From Maricurvus nonylphenolicus (GTDB lineage Bacteria; Pseudomonadota; Gammaproteobacteria; Pseudomonadales; Cellvibrionaceae), in assembly GCF_042854845.1 (NCBI RefSeq), contig NZ_AP031498.1:1054001-1118000 (forward strand): a stretch of DNA of 64,000 nucleotides, given 5' to 3'. Under the pieces are notes generated by a model. That model was not told the DNA's origin. It ran no database searches and saw only the letters and a list, made by a program, of their open reading frames with translations. The position numbers and the translations under genes were made by a program. Of the stretch, positions 43,675-51,054 are shown piece by piece; position 1 is the stretch's first letter, and every line of letters begins with the position of its first letter.

Positions 43675-43781
43675 AACACTCAACCTTCTTTCCCATATAT
43701 AAAGCAGTATTATGTGGAATTGTCCCCAGGGGATACAATGGTTAGCAGGATATTTAGTTCATACAGGCAAAGAGACGATCA

Positions 43782-44420
43782 ATGAAGTTGGAAGATGTAA
43801 GGCGGGAATACCTGCGTGGCGGCCTTAAACGAGAGGACCTGGCCGAGGATCCTATCACCCAGTTTGAGGCCTGGTTAAAGCAAGCTATTGATGCGGAGAT
43901 TCAGGACCCTACCGCCATGACGGTGGCAACGGTTAATGCCAACGGCCAGCCCAGCCAGCGTATTGTGTTGCTTAAGCAGGTTAATCAAAAAGGCTTTGTG
44001 TTTTATACCAACTACGAAAGCCGCAAGGCCAAAGAAATCGAAGCCAACCCGCTGGTAAGCCTTCACTTCCCCTGGCATATGCTGGAGCGACAGGTAAAGA
44101 TCTGTGGTCGCGCCGAGCGTGTATCCACAGCTGAATCTTTAAAATATTTTCTGTCACGCCCGGAAGAAAGTCAGCTGGCTGCCTGGGCCTCCGAGCAGAG
44201 CCGCCCGGTATCTTCGCGTCAGGTACTGATGCAGCAATTTAATGCCATTAAGAATAAATTCTCGAAAGGTGAAATCCCACTGCCGGACTTTTGGGGCGGC
44301 TATCGCGTAGTACCTAGCAGTATTGAGTTTTGGCAGGGCGGGGCAAACCGTTTGCATGATCGTTTTGAATACCAGCGCCAGGATGATAATAGTTGGGAAA
44401 TTGAGCGACTGGCACCGTAG
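43782..44420 (+). CDS. pdxH: pyridoxamine 5'-phosphate oxidase
   Basis: Oxidises pyridoxamine or pyridoxine 5'-phosphate to PLP with FMN and oxygen. The 212 residues match PdxH along their length: YLRGGLKREDLAEDPITQFEAWL, PSQRIVLLKQVNQKGFVFYTNYESRKAKEI, ERQVKICGRAERVS, PDFWGGYRVVPSSIEFWQGGANRLHDR and the end WEIERLAP. It is divergent from mobA, 107 bp apart. Cytoplasmic. Confidence 0.97.
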   Translation: MKLEDVRREYLRGGLKREDLAEDPITQFEAWLKQAIDAEIQDPTAMTVATVNANGQPSQRIVLLKQVNQKGFVFYTNYESRKAKEIEANPLVSLHFPWHMLERQVKICGRAERVSTAESLKYFLSRPEESQLAAWASEQSRPVSSRQVLMQQFNAIKNKFSKGEIPLPDFWGGYRVVPSSIEFWQGGANRLHDRFEYQRQDDNSWEIERLAP

Positions 44421-44445
44421 CCCAATGCCGTCATTCCTGCCTAGA

Positions 44446-44479
44446 GCCTGCCCCATGAGCGGAGCGAGTGCTTTGGGTA
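44446..44479 (+). repeat. intergenic repeat family B, copy 1
   Basis: A 34-nt segment beginning GCCTGCCCC and continuing GCGGAGCGAGTGCTTTGGG matches 45571-45604 at 32 of 34 positions. It lies downstream of pdxH and upstream of the quinone reductase gene. Such elements are dispersed intergenic repeats in many gammaproteobacteria; mobility is not shown. Confidence 0.6.
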
Positions 44480-44544
44480 CGCAGGTATGGCATTGAGGAG
44501 TTAATCGTGGGTATTTGGCAGAGTAAATATTAACGAGCACAACA

Positions 44545-45528
44545 ATGAAATATATCGATATCACCCAACCCGGTGGCCCCGAGGTATTACAGCTGCAGGA
44601 AGGCCCTGCGCCAGAGGCCGCAAAAGGTGAGCTGCTAATTAAAGTTGAAGCCGCCGGTGTTAACCGCCCGGATGTTATTCAGCGTATGGGGCTCTACCCA
44701 GCTCCTCCTGGTGCATCACCCATTCCTGGTCTGGAAGTCGCCGGTACTGTTGCTGCTGTTGGCGAGGGGGTTGAAGGTTGGGCTGTAGGAGATCAGGTTT
44801 GTGGTCTGGCCAACGGTGGCGGTTATGCGGAATATGTGACCATTCCTACCGGCCAATGCCTACCCATACCCAAAGGCTTATCAATGGTTGAGACAGCAGC
44901 CTTACCGGAAACCTGTTTTACTGTTTGGACTAATGTGTTTGATCGCGCCGCCTTAAAAAAAGGCGAAACCCTGCTGGTGCATGGCGGTGCTGGTGGTATT
45001 GGAACCACAGCGATTCAAATGGCCGTCGCCATGGGGGCAACCGTATATGCCACCGCCGGTGATGCTGAAAAATGCCAGGCCTGCGAAACTTTGGGGGTGA
45101 AGCGCGCAATTAATTACCGTGAAGAAGACTTTGTCGAAGTAATTAAAGCGGACACCGATAATCGTGGCGTTGATGTAATTCTCGATATGGTTGGGGGTGA
45201 GTACCTGCAGCGCAATATCAATGTCGCCGCACAAGACGGCCGCATTGTGAATATCGCTTTCCTGCAGGGGCCGGTGGCGGAAGTGAATTTTATGCCGGTG
45301 ATGTTAAAACGCTTAACCCTGAGTGGCTCTACTTTACGACCGCGGTCAGCCGATGTGAAAAGCGCTATTGCTGATAATCTACGCCAGCATATTTGGCCAG
45401 CGATTGAAGCGGGTAAAATAAAGCCCTTAGTAGATGCTACTTTTCCGTTGGCGCAGGCGGCTGATGCCCATAGCAAAATGGAGAGTGGTGAGTTGATTGG
45501 CAAAATCGTATTAACTATCGACGAATAG
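44545..45528 (+). CDS. NAD(P)H quinone oxidoreductase, PIG3 family
   Basis: A 327-residue zinc-free medium-chain reductase. Seen: GVNRPDVIQRMGLYPAPPGASPIPGLEVAGTV, VCGLANGGGYAEYV, LPETCFTVWTNVFDRAALKKGETLLVHGGAGGIGTTAIQMA (the Rossmann motif near 140-165) and SGELIGKIVLT. Zinc-binding Cys residues of alcohol dehydrogenases are absent, and the PIG3-type 'YPAPPGAS' motif is present. It likely reduces quinones with NADPH. It sits between two copies of repeat family B. Confidence 0.9.
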   Translation: MKYIDITQPGGPEVLQLQEGPAPEAAKGELLIKVEAAGVNRPDVIQRMGLYPAPPGASPIPGLEVAGTVAAVGEGVEGWAVGDQVCGLANGGGYAEYVTIPTGQCLPIPKGLSMVETAALPETCFTVWTNVFDRAALKKGETLLVHGGAGGIGTTAIQMAVAMGATVYATAGDAEKCQACETLGVKRAINYREEDFVEVIKADTDNRGVDVILDMVGGEYLQRNINVAAQDGRIVNIAFLQGPVAEVNFMPVMLKRLTLSGSTLRPRSADVKSAIADNLRQHIWPAIEAGKIKPLVDATFPLAQAADAHSKMESGELIGKIVLTIDE

Positions 45529-45547
45529 AAACATATTAAAAATACTG

Positions 45548-45688
45548 CCATTCCCGTGAAAACGGGAAGCGCCTGCCCCGCGAGCGGAGCGAGTGCTTTG
45601 GGTATCCAGTTTTACGGCACGTACTTGGACTTGGGAAAATTTTCATCAACCCACTCCGTATCTCTGGATCCCCGTTTCCACGGGGATG
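45548..45688 (+). repeat. intergenic repeat family B, copy 2, with flanking hairpins
   Basis: The segment carries a CCATTCCCGTGAAAACGGGAA hairpin near 45548-45567, the 34-nt unit at 45571-45604, and a perfect ATCCCCGT/ACGGGGAT stem at 45668-45687 with a TTCC loop. It fills most of the gap between the quinone reductase and CoA-transferase genes. Confidence 0.55.
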
Positions 45689-45714
45689 GCTTGTAGAACG
45701 TTGGGGAAGAGAAT

Positions 45715-46905
45715 ATGAGCACAGGCCCATTAGCAGGCTATCGCGTAATTGAATTGGGGCAACTACTAGCCGGCCCCTTCACCGGCTGTATGCTGGGATA
45801 CTTCGGCGCTGAAGTGATTAAAATCGAGCCCCCCAAAGGTGGTGACCCCATCCGCGGTTGGCGCGAAGTCCAGGATGGCACCTCTCTGTGGTGGCACTCC
45901 CTTGGCCGCAACAAAAAATCCGTCACCATCGATCTCAAGTCTGAGGAAGGCATCAAGCTGGTTAAACAGCTGATCGACAGCGCCGATGTGGTGATCGAAA
46001 ACTTCCGACCCGGTGTGGTGGAAAAATGGGGCATAGGCCCGGAAGAGTTTAAACAGTCCAATCCCAAACTGGTGTATGCCCGTATTTCCGGTTATGGCCA
46101 AACCGGTCCTTACAGCAGCAAGGCGGGCTTTGCTTCGGTGTGCGAAGGCATGAGCGGTTTTCGCTATGTGAATGGTTTCCCCGATGGGCCGCCGGTGCGT
46201 CCTAACCTGAGTATCGGCGATACCATTGCCGGTATTCACACCGCACTGGGTATTACCATGGCCTTACTGGAACGCGAAAAAAGTGGCCAGGGACAGGTGG
46301 TTGATGTGGCTTTATATGAAGCCATGTTTAATTTAATGGAAGCGGTCATTCCCGAATACGACGGTGCCGGTGTTATTCGTGAACCTTCTGGTTCAACGGT
46401 TACCGGTATTGTACCCACCAATACCTATAAATGTGCCGACGGTAAATACGTGGTAATCGGTGGCAATGGTGACAGTATCTTCAAGCGTTTGATGGAAGGT
46501 ATTGGCCATCCCGATTTAGCGGTAGACGAACGTGTGGCCACCAACGCTGGCCGCGTTGAACATCAGGATGAGATCGACCAGATTATCGGTGGTTGGTGTT
46601 CGGCCAGAACCGTTAGCGACGTGTTAGCCGTGATGGAAGAGCAGCGAGTTCCCGCAGGGCCCATTTACCATGTGGAAGATATGTTTAACGATGAACACTT
46701 CCAGGCTCGCGGTTTATTTGAACAGGTGGAGATCAACGGCAAACCGTTAAAAATCCCGGCGATTATTCCCAAGCTGGATCGTACCGAAGGCAAAACCCAG
46801 TGGCCTGGGCCGAGCTTGGGGCAGCACAATGATGAAGTGCTGGGTGAGATTCTGGGTTTATCGACTGAGGAGCAGGAAGCCCTGCGTAAGGCTGAGGTAA
46901 TTTAG
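45715..46905 (+). CDS. CaiB/BaiF-type CoA-transferase (class III)
   Basis: Transfers CoA between acyl groups without ATP. The 396 residues have the family entry GYRVIELGQLLAGPFTGCMLGYFGAEVIKIEPP, GDPIRGW, RNKKSVTIDLKSEEG, and the probable catalytic Asp in PNLSIGDTIAGIHTALG (about residue 169, where formyl-CoA transferase has Asp169). The interlocked dimer family has many substrates (carnitine, oxalate, bile acids, itaconate and others) and none can be fixed. A repeat element precedes it and another family follows. Confidence 0.9.
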   Translation: MSTGPLAGYRVIELGQLLAGPFTGCMLGYFGAEVIKIEPPKGGDPIRGWREVQDGTSLWWHSLGRNKKSVTIDLKSEEGIKLVKQLIDSADVVIENFRPGVVEKWGIGPEEFKQSNPKLVYARISGYGQTGPYSSKAGFASVCEGMSGFRYVNGFPDGPPVRPNLSIGDTIAGIHTALGITMALLEREKSGQGQVVDVALYEAMFNLMEAVIPEYDGAGVIREPSGSTVTGIVPTNTYKCADGKYVVIGGNGDSIFKRLMEGIGHPDLAVDERVATNAGRVEHQDEIDQIIGGWCSARTVSDVLAVMEEQRVPAGPIYHVEDMFNDEHFQARGLFEQVEINGKPLKIPAIIPKLDRTEGKTQWPGPSLGQHNDEVLGEILGLSTEEQEALRKAEVI

Positions 46906-46914
46906 TTCTGAACA

Positions 46915-47007
46915 GGGGTACGACCCGCAGGGTCGGACCCCAATCCGGTGGAGCCTGCATGAACGGGAGCTGGCACGAACGGGGTCCGACCCCACGGGTC
47001 GTACCCC
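46915..47007. repeat. REP-like palindromic repeat family A, inverted pair
   Basis: Two 27-nt imperfect palindromes, at 46915-46941 and 46981-47007, consist of arms of the type GGGGTCCGACCC and GGGTCGTACCCC around a 3-nt loop. The first is inverted relative to the second, with 39 nt between, an arrangement like a BIME. A third copy is at 47682-47708. Such sequences are often spread by REP-associated tyrosine transposases (not present here). Confidence 0.72.
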
Positions 47008-47054
47008 ACGTTTTGGCACAGACATTAATAACAATAAATGATGAAGGAACTATC

Positions 47055-47669
47055 ATGAATAAAATCCAAGATTTAAAAGAACTAAGAGAAGCCCTGGGCG
47101 GCGAACCTCATCCTCTGTCCAGCAAAAAAATCTACAACCACCTCAACCCGCAGATGCAGGCGTTTATCGCCCAATCGCCTCTATTAATGCTATCCACTGT
47201 CGATGCCGACGGCTTCCCAACTATTTCGCCCAAAGGTGATGATGCGGGGTTTGTCTACGTAGAAGATAATAACACGCTGCTTATCCCCGAGCGTAAAGGC
47301 AACAAGCTGGCCTTCTCCCTGCAAAATATCCTGGATAACGGCAAGGTCGCTTTGCTGTTTTCCGTACCCGGTGTCAATGAAACCTTAAGGGTGCATGGAG
47401 AATGCACTCTTATTCATGATCACGCCCTATGTGAGCAGTTGGCCTCTCAAACCCATGATGCACTGTTGATTATGCGAGTAGAAGTAAAAGATGCTTACTT
47501 CCACTGCGCGAAAGCTTACCTGCGCAGTAAAACCTGGCAGCCTGAAAGTCAGTCGTCGTCTTTAAAAGTGTCTTTTGGTAAAGAGATCGCCGGCAATATA
47601 AATGAAAACCAAACTTTTGAAAAACAGGTCGACAACCTGGTTGCCGAAAACGATAAAACAGAATTATAA
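47055..47669 (+). CDS. pyridoxamine 5'-phosphate oxidase-family FMN-binding protein
   Basis: A 204-residue split-barrel flavoprotein, from ATG 47055 with GAAGGAAC upstream; the open frame extends back into the repeat. Visible: MLSTVDADGFPTISPKGDDAGFVYV, TLLIPERKGNKLAFSLQNIL and LRVHGECTLI. This is the PPOX group related to MSMEG-type FMN enzymes, not PdxH. Function unassigned. REP-like elements flank it on both sides. Confidence 0.85.
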   Translation: MNKIQDLKELREALGGEPHPLSSKKIYNHLNPQMQAFIAQSPLLMLSTVDADGFPTISPKGDDAGFVYVEDNNTLLIPERKGNKLAFSLQNILDNGKVALLFSVPGVNETLRVHGECTLIHDHALCEQLASQTHDALLIMRVEVKDAYFHCAKAYLRSKTWQPESQSSSLKVSFGKEIAGNINENQTFEKQVDNLVAENDKTEL

Positions 47670-47681
47670 ACTACCATAGCT

Positions 47682-47708
47682 GGGGTCCGACCCTACGGGT
47701 CGTACCCC
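47682..47708. repeat. REP-like palindromic repeat family A, copy 3
   Basis: A 27-nt imperfect palindrome with the same arms as the pair at 46915-47007, starting GGGGTCCGACCC. It lies 13 nt after the flavoprotein stop and 16 nt before the next gene, so it might sit at the 3' end of the flavoprotein message. Confidence 0.7.
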
Positions 47709-47724
47709 ATAATTCGGAAGCACT

Positions 47725-48360
47725 ATGCCATATATCATAGCCGCCATCATTGCCGCACTATTTGCCTGGGCCATTTACCGCAGCTACAGACGTTCACAAA
47801 TTGCCAAGCGTGAAGTGCTGATCGATACCTATCAGTTCCCCACCACGATAAAAAACAAAGTCGCGGAGAAGTACCCGCACTTAAACGAAAAAGATACCGA
47901 GATGGTGATGCGCGGCCTGCGGGAATATTTTCATCTGTGTAATATTGCTGGCAAGCGGATGGTCTCCATGCCATCCCAGGCAGTCGATGTTGCCTGGCAT
48001 GAATTTATTTTGTTTACTCGCAAGTATGAATTCTTTTGTGACAAGGCCTTAGGGCGCTTTTTACATCACACGCCGGCCGAGGCGATGGAATCACCAACAG
48101 TGGCACAGGCTGGAATCAAGACCGCTTGGAAAATTTCATGTTTTCGAGAGGACATTGAACCCAAGGCAGCCACTAAATTGCCCCTGTTGTTTGCCATGGA
48201 TGCCAAACTGGATATTCCTGATGGTTTTAAATACTCACTAAATTGTCAGAAGGCAGGAAGTAACAATTACTGTGCGGGTCACATCGGCTGTGGCTCAGGC
48301 TGCGGTGGTGGTTGTGGGGGCGACTCGTCTGGTTGCGGCGGTGGTTGTGGTGGGGATTAA
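47725..48360 (+). CDS. membrane-anchored protein with glycine/cysteine-rich tail
   Basis: A 211-residue protein with an N-terminal helix (PYIIAAIIAALFAWAIYR), a middle helical domain including AVDVAWHEFILFTRKYEFFC that resembles the GRPD (glycine-rich protein domain) HEF motif, and a striking tail from about residue 188 of Gly/Cys/Asp (CGSGCGGGCGG and repeats, ten or more Cys). The tail could bind metal or be a structural or secretion signal. A LysE exporter overlaps by one base (TAATG). Function unknown. Confidence 0.75.
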   Translation: MPYIIAAIIAALFAWAIYRSYRRSQIAKREVLIDTYQFPTTIKNKVAEKYPHLNEKDTEMVMRGLREYFHLCNIAGKRMVSMPSQAVDVAWHEFILFTRKYEFFCDKALGRFLHHTPAEAMESPTVAQAGIKTAWKISCFREDIEPKAATKLPLLFAMDAKLDIPDGFKYSLNCQKAGSNNYCAGHIGCGSGCGGGCGGDSSGCGGGCGGD

Positions 48361-48989
48361 TGCCGATTGAATCGATCGTTACGTTTATTTTCGCATCGGC
48401 CCTAATCAGTGTTGCCCCCGGTCCCGATAACATTTTTGTCCTGACACAATCGGCACTCTATGGCCGCAAGTCCGGCGTGATTGTTACCTTGGGATTATGT
48501 ACGGGGCTGTTGGTACACACCGCAGCGGTCGCATTAGGCGTGGCCGCTATTGTTCTTACCTCGCCATTGGCATTTAATCTTCTTAAATACCTGGGTGCAG
48601 CTTATCTTCTCTATCTGGCCTGGCTTGCATTCTCTGCCAAACCCTCTGCATTACCATCGAGTAATAACGGTTTAGTTTCGGCCAAGGCGCTTTACCGCCG
48701 CGGTATCATTATGAATGTCACCAACCCCAAGGTGGCGATTTTCTTCCTGGCATTTCTGCCTCAGTTTGCCGATCCACAGGCGGGCAGTTTGGCTGGACAG
48801 TTTTTGTTGTTAGGGGCCTTGTTTATCATTGTGGCGCTTGCGGTGTTTGTATCCATTGCCTATTTAGCTGGAGCACTAGGGCAATGGATCACTAACTCTC
48901 CTAAAGGGCAGCTATATTTAAACCGCATAGCCGGTGGCGTATTTATTGGACTGGCGATCAAACTGATCATTTCCAGTGCTGCGTCATAA
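48360..48989 (+). CDS. LysE/RhtB-family amino-acid exporter
   Basis: A 209-residue inner-membrane exporter with about six helices, starting at ATG 48360. Signature: ALISVAPGPDNIFVLTQSALYGRKSGV near the N-terminus, then YLGAAYLLYLAWLAF and NVTNPKVAIFFLAFLPQF. It exports amino acids or homoserine lactones by proton antiport; substrate unknown. The start overlaps the preceding stop (TAATG), so it is coupled to the Gly/Cys-tailed protein. Confidence 0.9.
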   Translation: MPIESIVTFIFASALISVAPGPDNIFVLTQSALYGRKSGVIVTLGLCTGLLVHTAAVALGVAAIVLTSPLAFNLLKYLGAAYLLYLAWLAFSAKPSALPSSNNGLVSAKALYRRGIIMNVTNPKVAIFFLAFLPQFADPQAGSLAGQFLLLGALFIIVALAVFVSIAYLAGALGQWITNSPKGQLYLNRIAGGVFIGLAIKLIISSAAS

Positions 48990-48999
48990 ATATAACTGG

Positions 49000-50199
49000 C
49001 TAAAAATATCGCCGCAGCTCCACCTGAATATAGTCATCGTTGCGGAAGTCATACAGCGGATCATCACTGGCGGTGTTGGAAAACCAGCGCCCCTCAGCTT
49101 CCAGTAGCCACTGGTCGTTAAGGCGGTGGGTGGCTTCCACGCTAAAAAAGCGGCTGTTGTTGTCCAGGTCCACGCTCATTGCCGCGAGCACTTCGGTGCT
49201 TTGTATATCGTTTAATACCCAGCGCGCGCCCAGGGCGATATCGTTTTGTGAGGCTGTTTCTGCTGCACCGCGACGATCATCAAATTGGTATTCCAGCAGG
49301 ATACCTAAATCGGTGATGCCTTCATTGATGCCGACAAAGGTGTATTCAAACCCGCCGACGGCGGCGGTATTTCTACCTTCACTTTGGTTCTTGACGGAAA
49401 TCGCTTCCAGTTTCCACAACCAGTCACCTAAGGTCGCCTGTAGGTCCAAACCGGTTTGGTTTGTCTGTACATAGTAAGGGTACAGTTCTGTAGGGGAAGA
49501 GCTTGTTGCCCTAAACTGTGGATCCCGGGCTGTGCCGGAAAAGTGGCTGATGCCAATATCCCAATCGCCGATCACATGGCTCCAGCGAATGGCTAAATCA
49601 ATATGTTTGTCGCCAGCGCCGGACTGATATTCGGCTGCTGATTCATCGATGGGTAACTGCGGTCGCAAGCGGCTGTCCTTACCGACAAATTCCCGCTCCC
49701 GAAAACCTAATAAGCCGAACACCTCCAGTGTGCCCCAGTCGCGTTCCAATAGGAGACTGACCATGGGTTGGCCGAGTTTGTCTTCGCCGTCGATATTTTC
49801 CAGGTTGTCATCCTGGTTAATCACATCCACCAGATGAACGGTTTCAGTTACACCCCAGAATACCTTGCGCACACCGGCATAGACTTCAAAGTTGTCGAAG
49901 GCTTTCCACCAGTAAAACTCACGAATATCGACGTGATTGCGCTCGCTATCCTCGCTGTCCCAGCGGGCAAAGCCGGTGGCGACAAAGCGCTGATAACCGC
50001 CATCCCAATCGCGGTAGTACTCCAGGTTGACGGATGATGCCCCGTAGGTGTCTTTCTGTTCGTTATCAAGAGCATCTTCGAGAAAACCACGGAACTCAAC
50101 ACTGGCGTAACCGGTGAACTCACTGTCGATATCAGCAGCGGGCACAGCGCCCGCTACAGATATCAGTCCCAGAGTTAGCAATAGGTTTAAGTAACTCAT
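49000..50199 (-). CDS. outer-membrane beta-barrel protein of RND/LolA-type export locus
   Basis: A 399-residue exported barrel: signal peptide about 1-22 (AVPAA), then alternating strands such as YASVEFRGF, FATGFARWDSEDSERNH, VRKVFWGVTETVHLVDVINQDDN, and a final aromatic strand DYIQVELRRYF. The gene is the last of a minus-strand run with a LolA-like protein (28 bp) and an RND exporter. It probably provides the outer-membrane end of a lipid or small-molecule export route. Confidence 0.82.
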   Translation of the reverse strand: MSYLNLLLTLGLISVAGAVPAADIDSEFTGYASVEFRGFLEDALDNEQKDTYGASSVNLEYYRDWDGGYQRFVATGFARWDSEDSERNHVDIREFYWWKAFDNFEVYAGVRKVFWGVTETVHLVDVINQDDNLENIDGEDKLGQPMVSLLLERDWGTLEVFGLLGFREREFVGKDSRLRPQLPIDESAAEYQSGAGDKHIDLAIRWSHVIGDWDIGISHFSGTARDPQFRATSSSPTELYPYYVQTNQTGLDLQATLGDWLWKLEAISVKNQSEGRNTAAVGGFEYTFVGINEGITDLGILLEYQFDDRRGAAETASQNDIALGARWVLNDIQSTEVLAAMSVDLDNNSRFFSVEATHRLNDQWLLEAEGRWFSNTASDDPLYDFRNDDYIQVELRRYF

Positions 50200-50226
50200 T
50201 AGAACCTTAACCTTTTATTTAGCCTT

Positions 50227-51054
50227 TTATTTAATACGGGCGAGACTGTTTTTGGTAAAGTCCCGATCACGATAGCCGTTGCGAAACTGCCACTCACCGT
50301 ATTGCAGTTCGGTGGACTTTCCGGTTTGGTGGTTAACCATATGCCAGTGATCGGCTCGCCAGTACTGTCCCAGATACTGCTGGTAATCTTTCAGGGTGAG
50401 GGTTTTTAACAGGTCGCCCTTGCGATCATAGTAATCAATTTTCCAGGCACGATATTCTTCACTGTCAATCCAGACGTGCTGAATAGAGTAGCCGGATTTA
50501 GGATCTACAGGATCCCGTTCAATGACAAAATGATCGCGGTTATCAAAGCTTTCATTTTGTAAATACTTATAGGTGTATTTCTCTACCTCCTGGGAAGAAA
50601 TATCTTCATAGGCAAATTCACTGCCCATAAAGGGGCCGGACTTGTTACTGGAAGAAATACGTTTAACCCGTTTCAAAGCCGGTAAATACAACCACTGATC
50701 ATCGGGGCCCGCTTTGTGCGTAAAGGACAAAAAGGCTGTGCCCTTCACATCGCGTGGGTTATCAAACACGATCAGGGATTTATCACCGTCGTTGTCCTGT
50801 TCCAGGGTTTTGTTGCGCATGCGGCGAACACTTTCTTCACCGTATTTATTGCGCAGGGTCATGGTCAGGCTACTGGCCAGGTCGCCAAAACCCAGATCCC
50901 GCTTATCGGCTTCTGTGGCAATGGCCAGACCTTTTTCTTCGGCCGTTATCTCGGTGTTTGCAGATTCCTGGGCGAATACGCCCAGGCTGAAAAACAATGC
51001 GGTAGCACCCAACGTGTGGGCGAAGCTATCAGTTTTAAACAGGTTGAGTTTCAT
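50227..51054 (-). CDS. outer membrane lipoprotein-sorting-like (LolA-like) protein
   Basis: A 275-residue periplasmic protein, signal peptide about 1-28 (VFAQE). The body has the features of the LolA-like domain paired with MMPL exporters: LTMTLRNKYGEESVRRMRNKTLEQ, GTAFLSFTHKAGPDDQWLYLPALKRVKRISSSNKSGPFMGSEFAYEDI, and VWIDSEEYRAWKIDYYDRKGDLLKTLTL. It overlaps the RND gene by 20 bp and is coupled. It likely carries hydrophobic cargo between the RND pump and outer-membrane barrel. Confidence 0.9.
   Translation of the reverse strand: MKLNLFKTDSFAHTLGATALFFSLGVFAQESANTEITAEEKGLAIATEADKRDLGFGDLASSLTMTLRNKYGEESVRRMRNKTLEQDNDGDKSLIVFDNPRDVKGTAFLSFTHKAGPDDQWLYLPALKRVKRISSSNKSGPFMGSEFAYEDISSQEVEKYTYKYLQNESFDNRDHFVIERDPVDPKSGYSIQHVWIDSEEYRAWKIDYYDRKGDLLKTLTLKDYQQYLGQYWRADHWHMVNHQTGKSTELQYGEWQFRNGYRDRDFTKNSLARIK

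Noticed and set aside
46959..47054. N-terminal extension of the PPOX-family flavoprotein
   Set aside because: It reads through the REP-like palindrome and lacks a ribosome site; ATG 47055 has GAAGGAAC.
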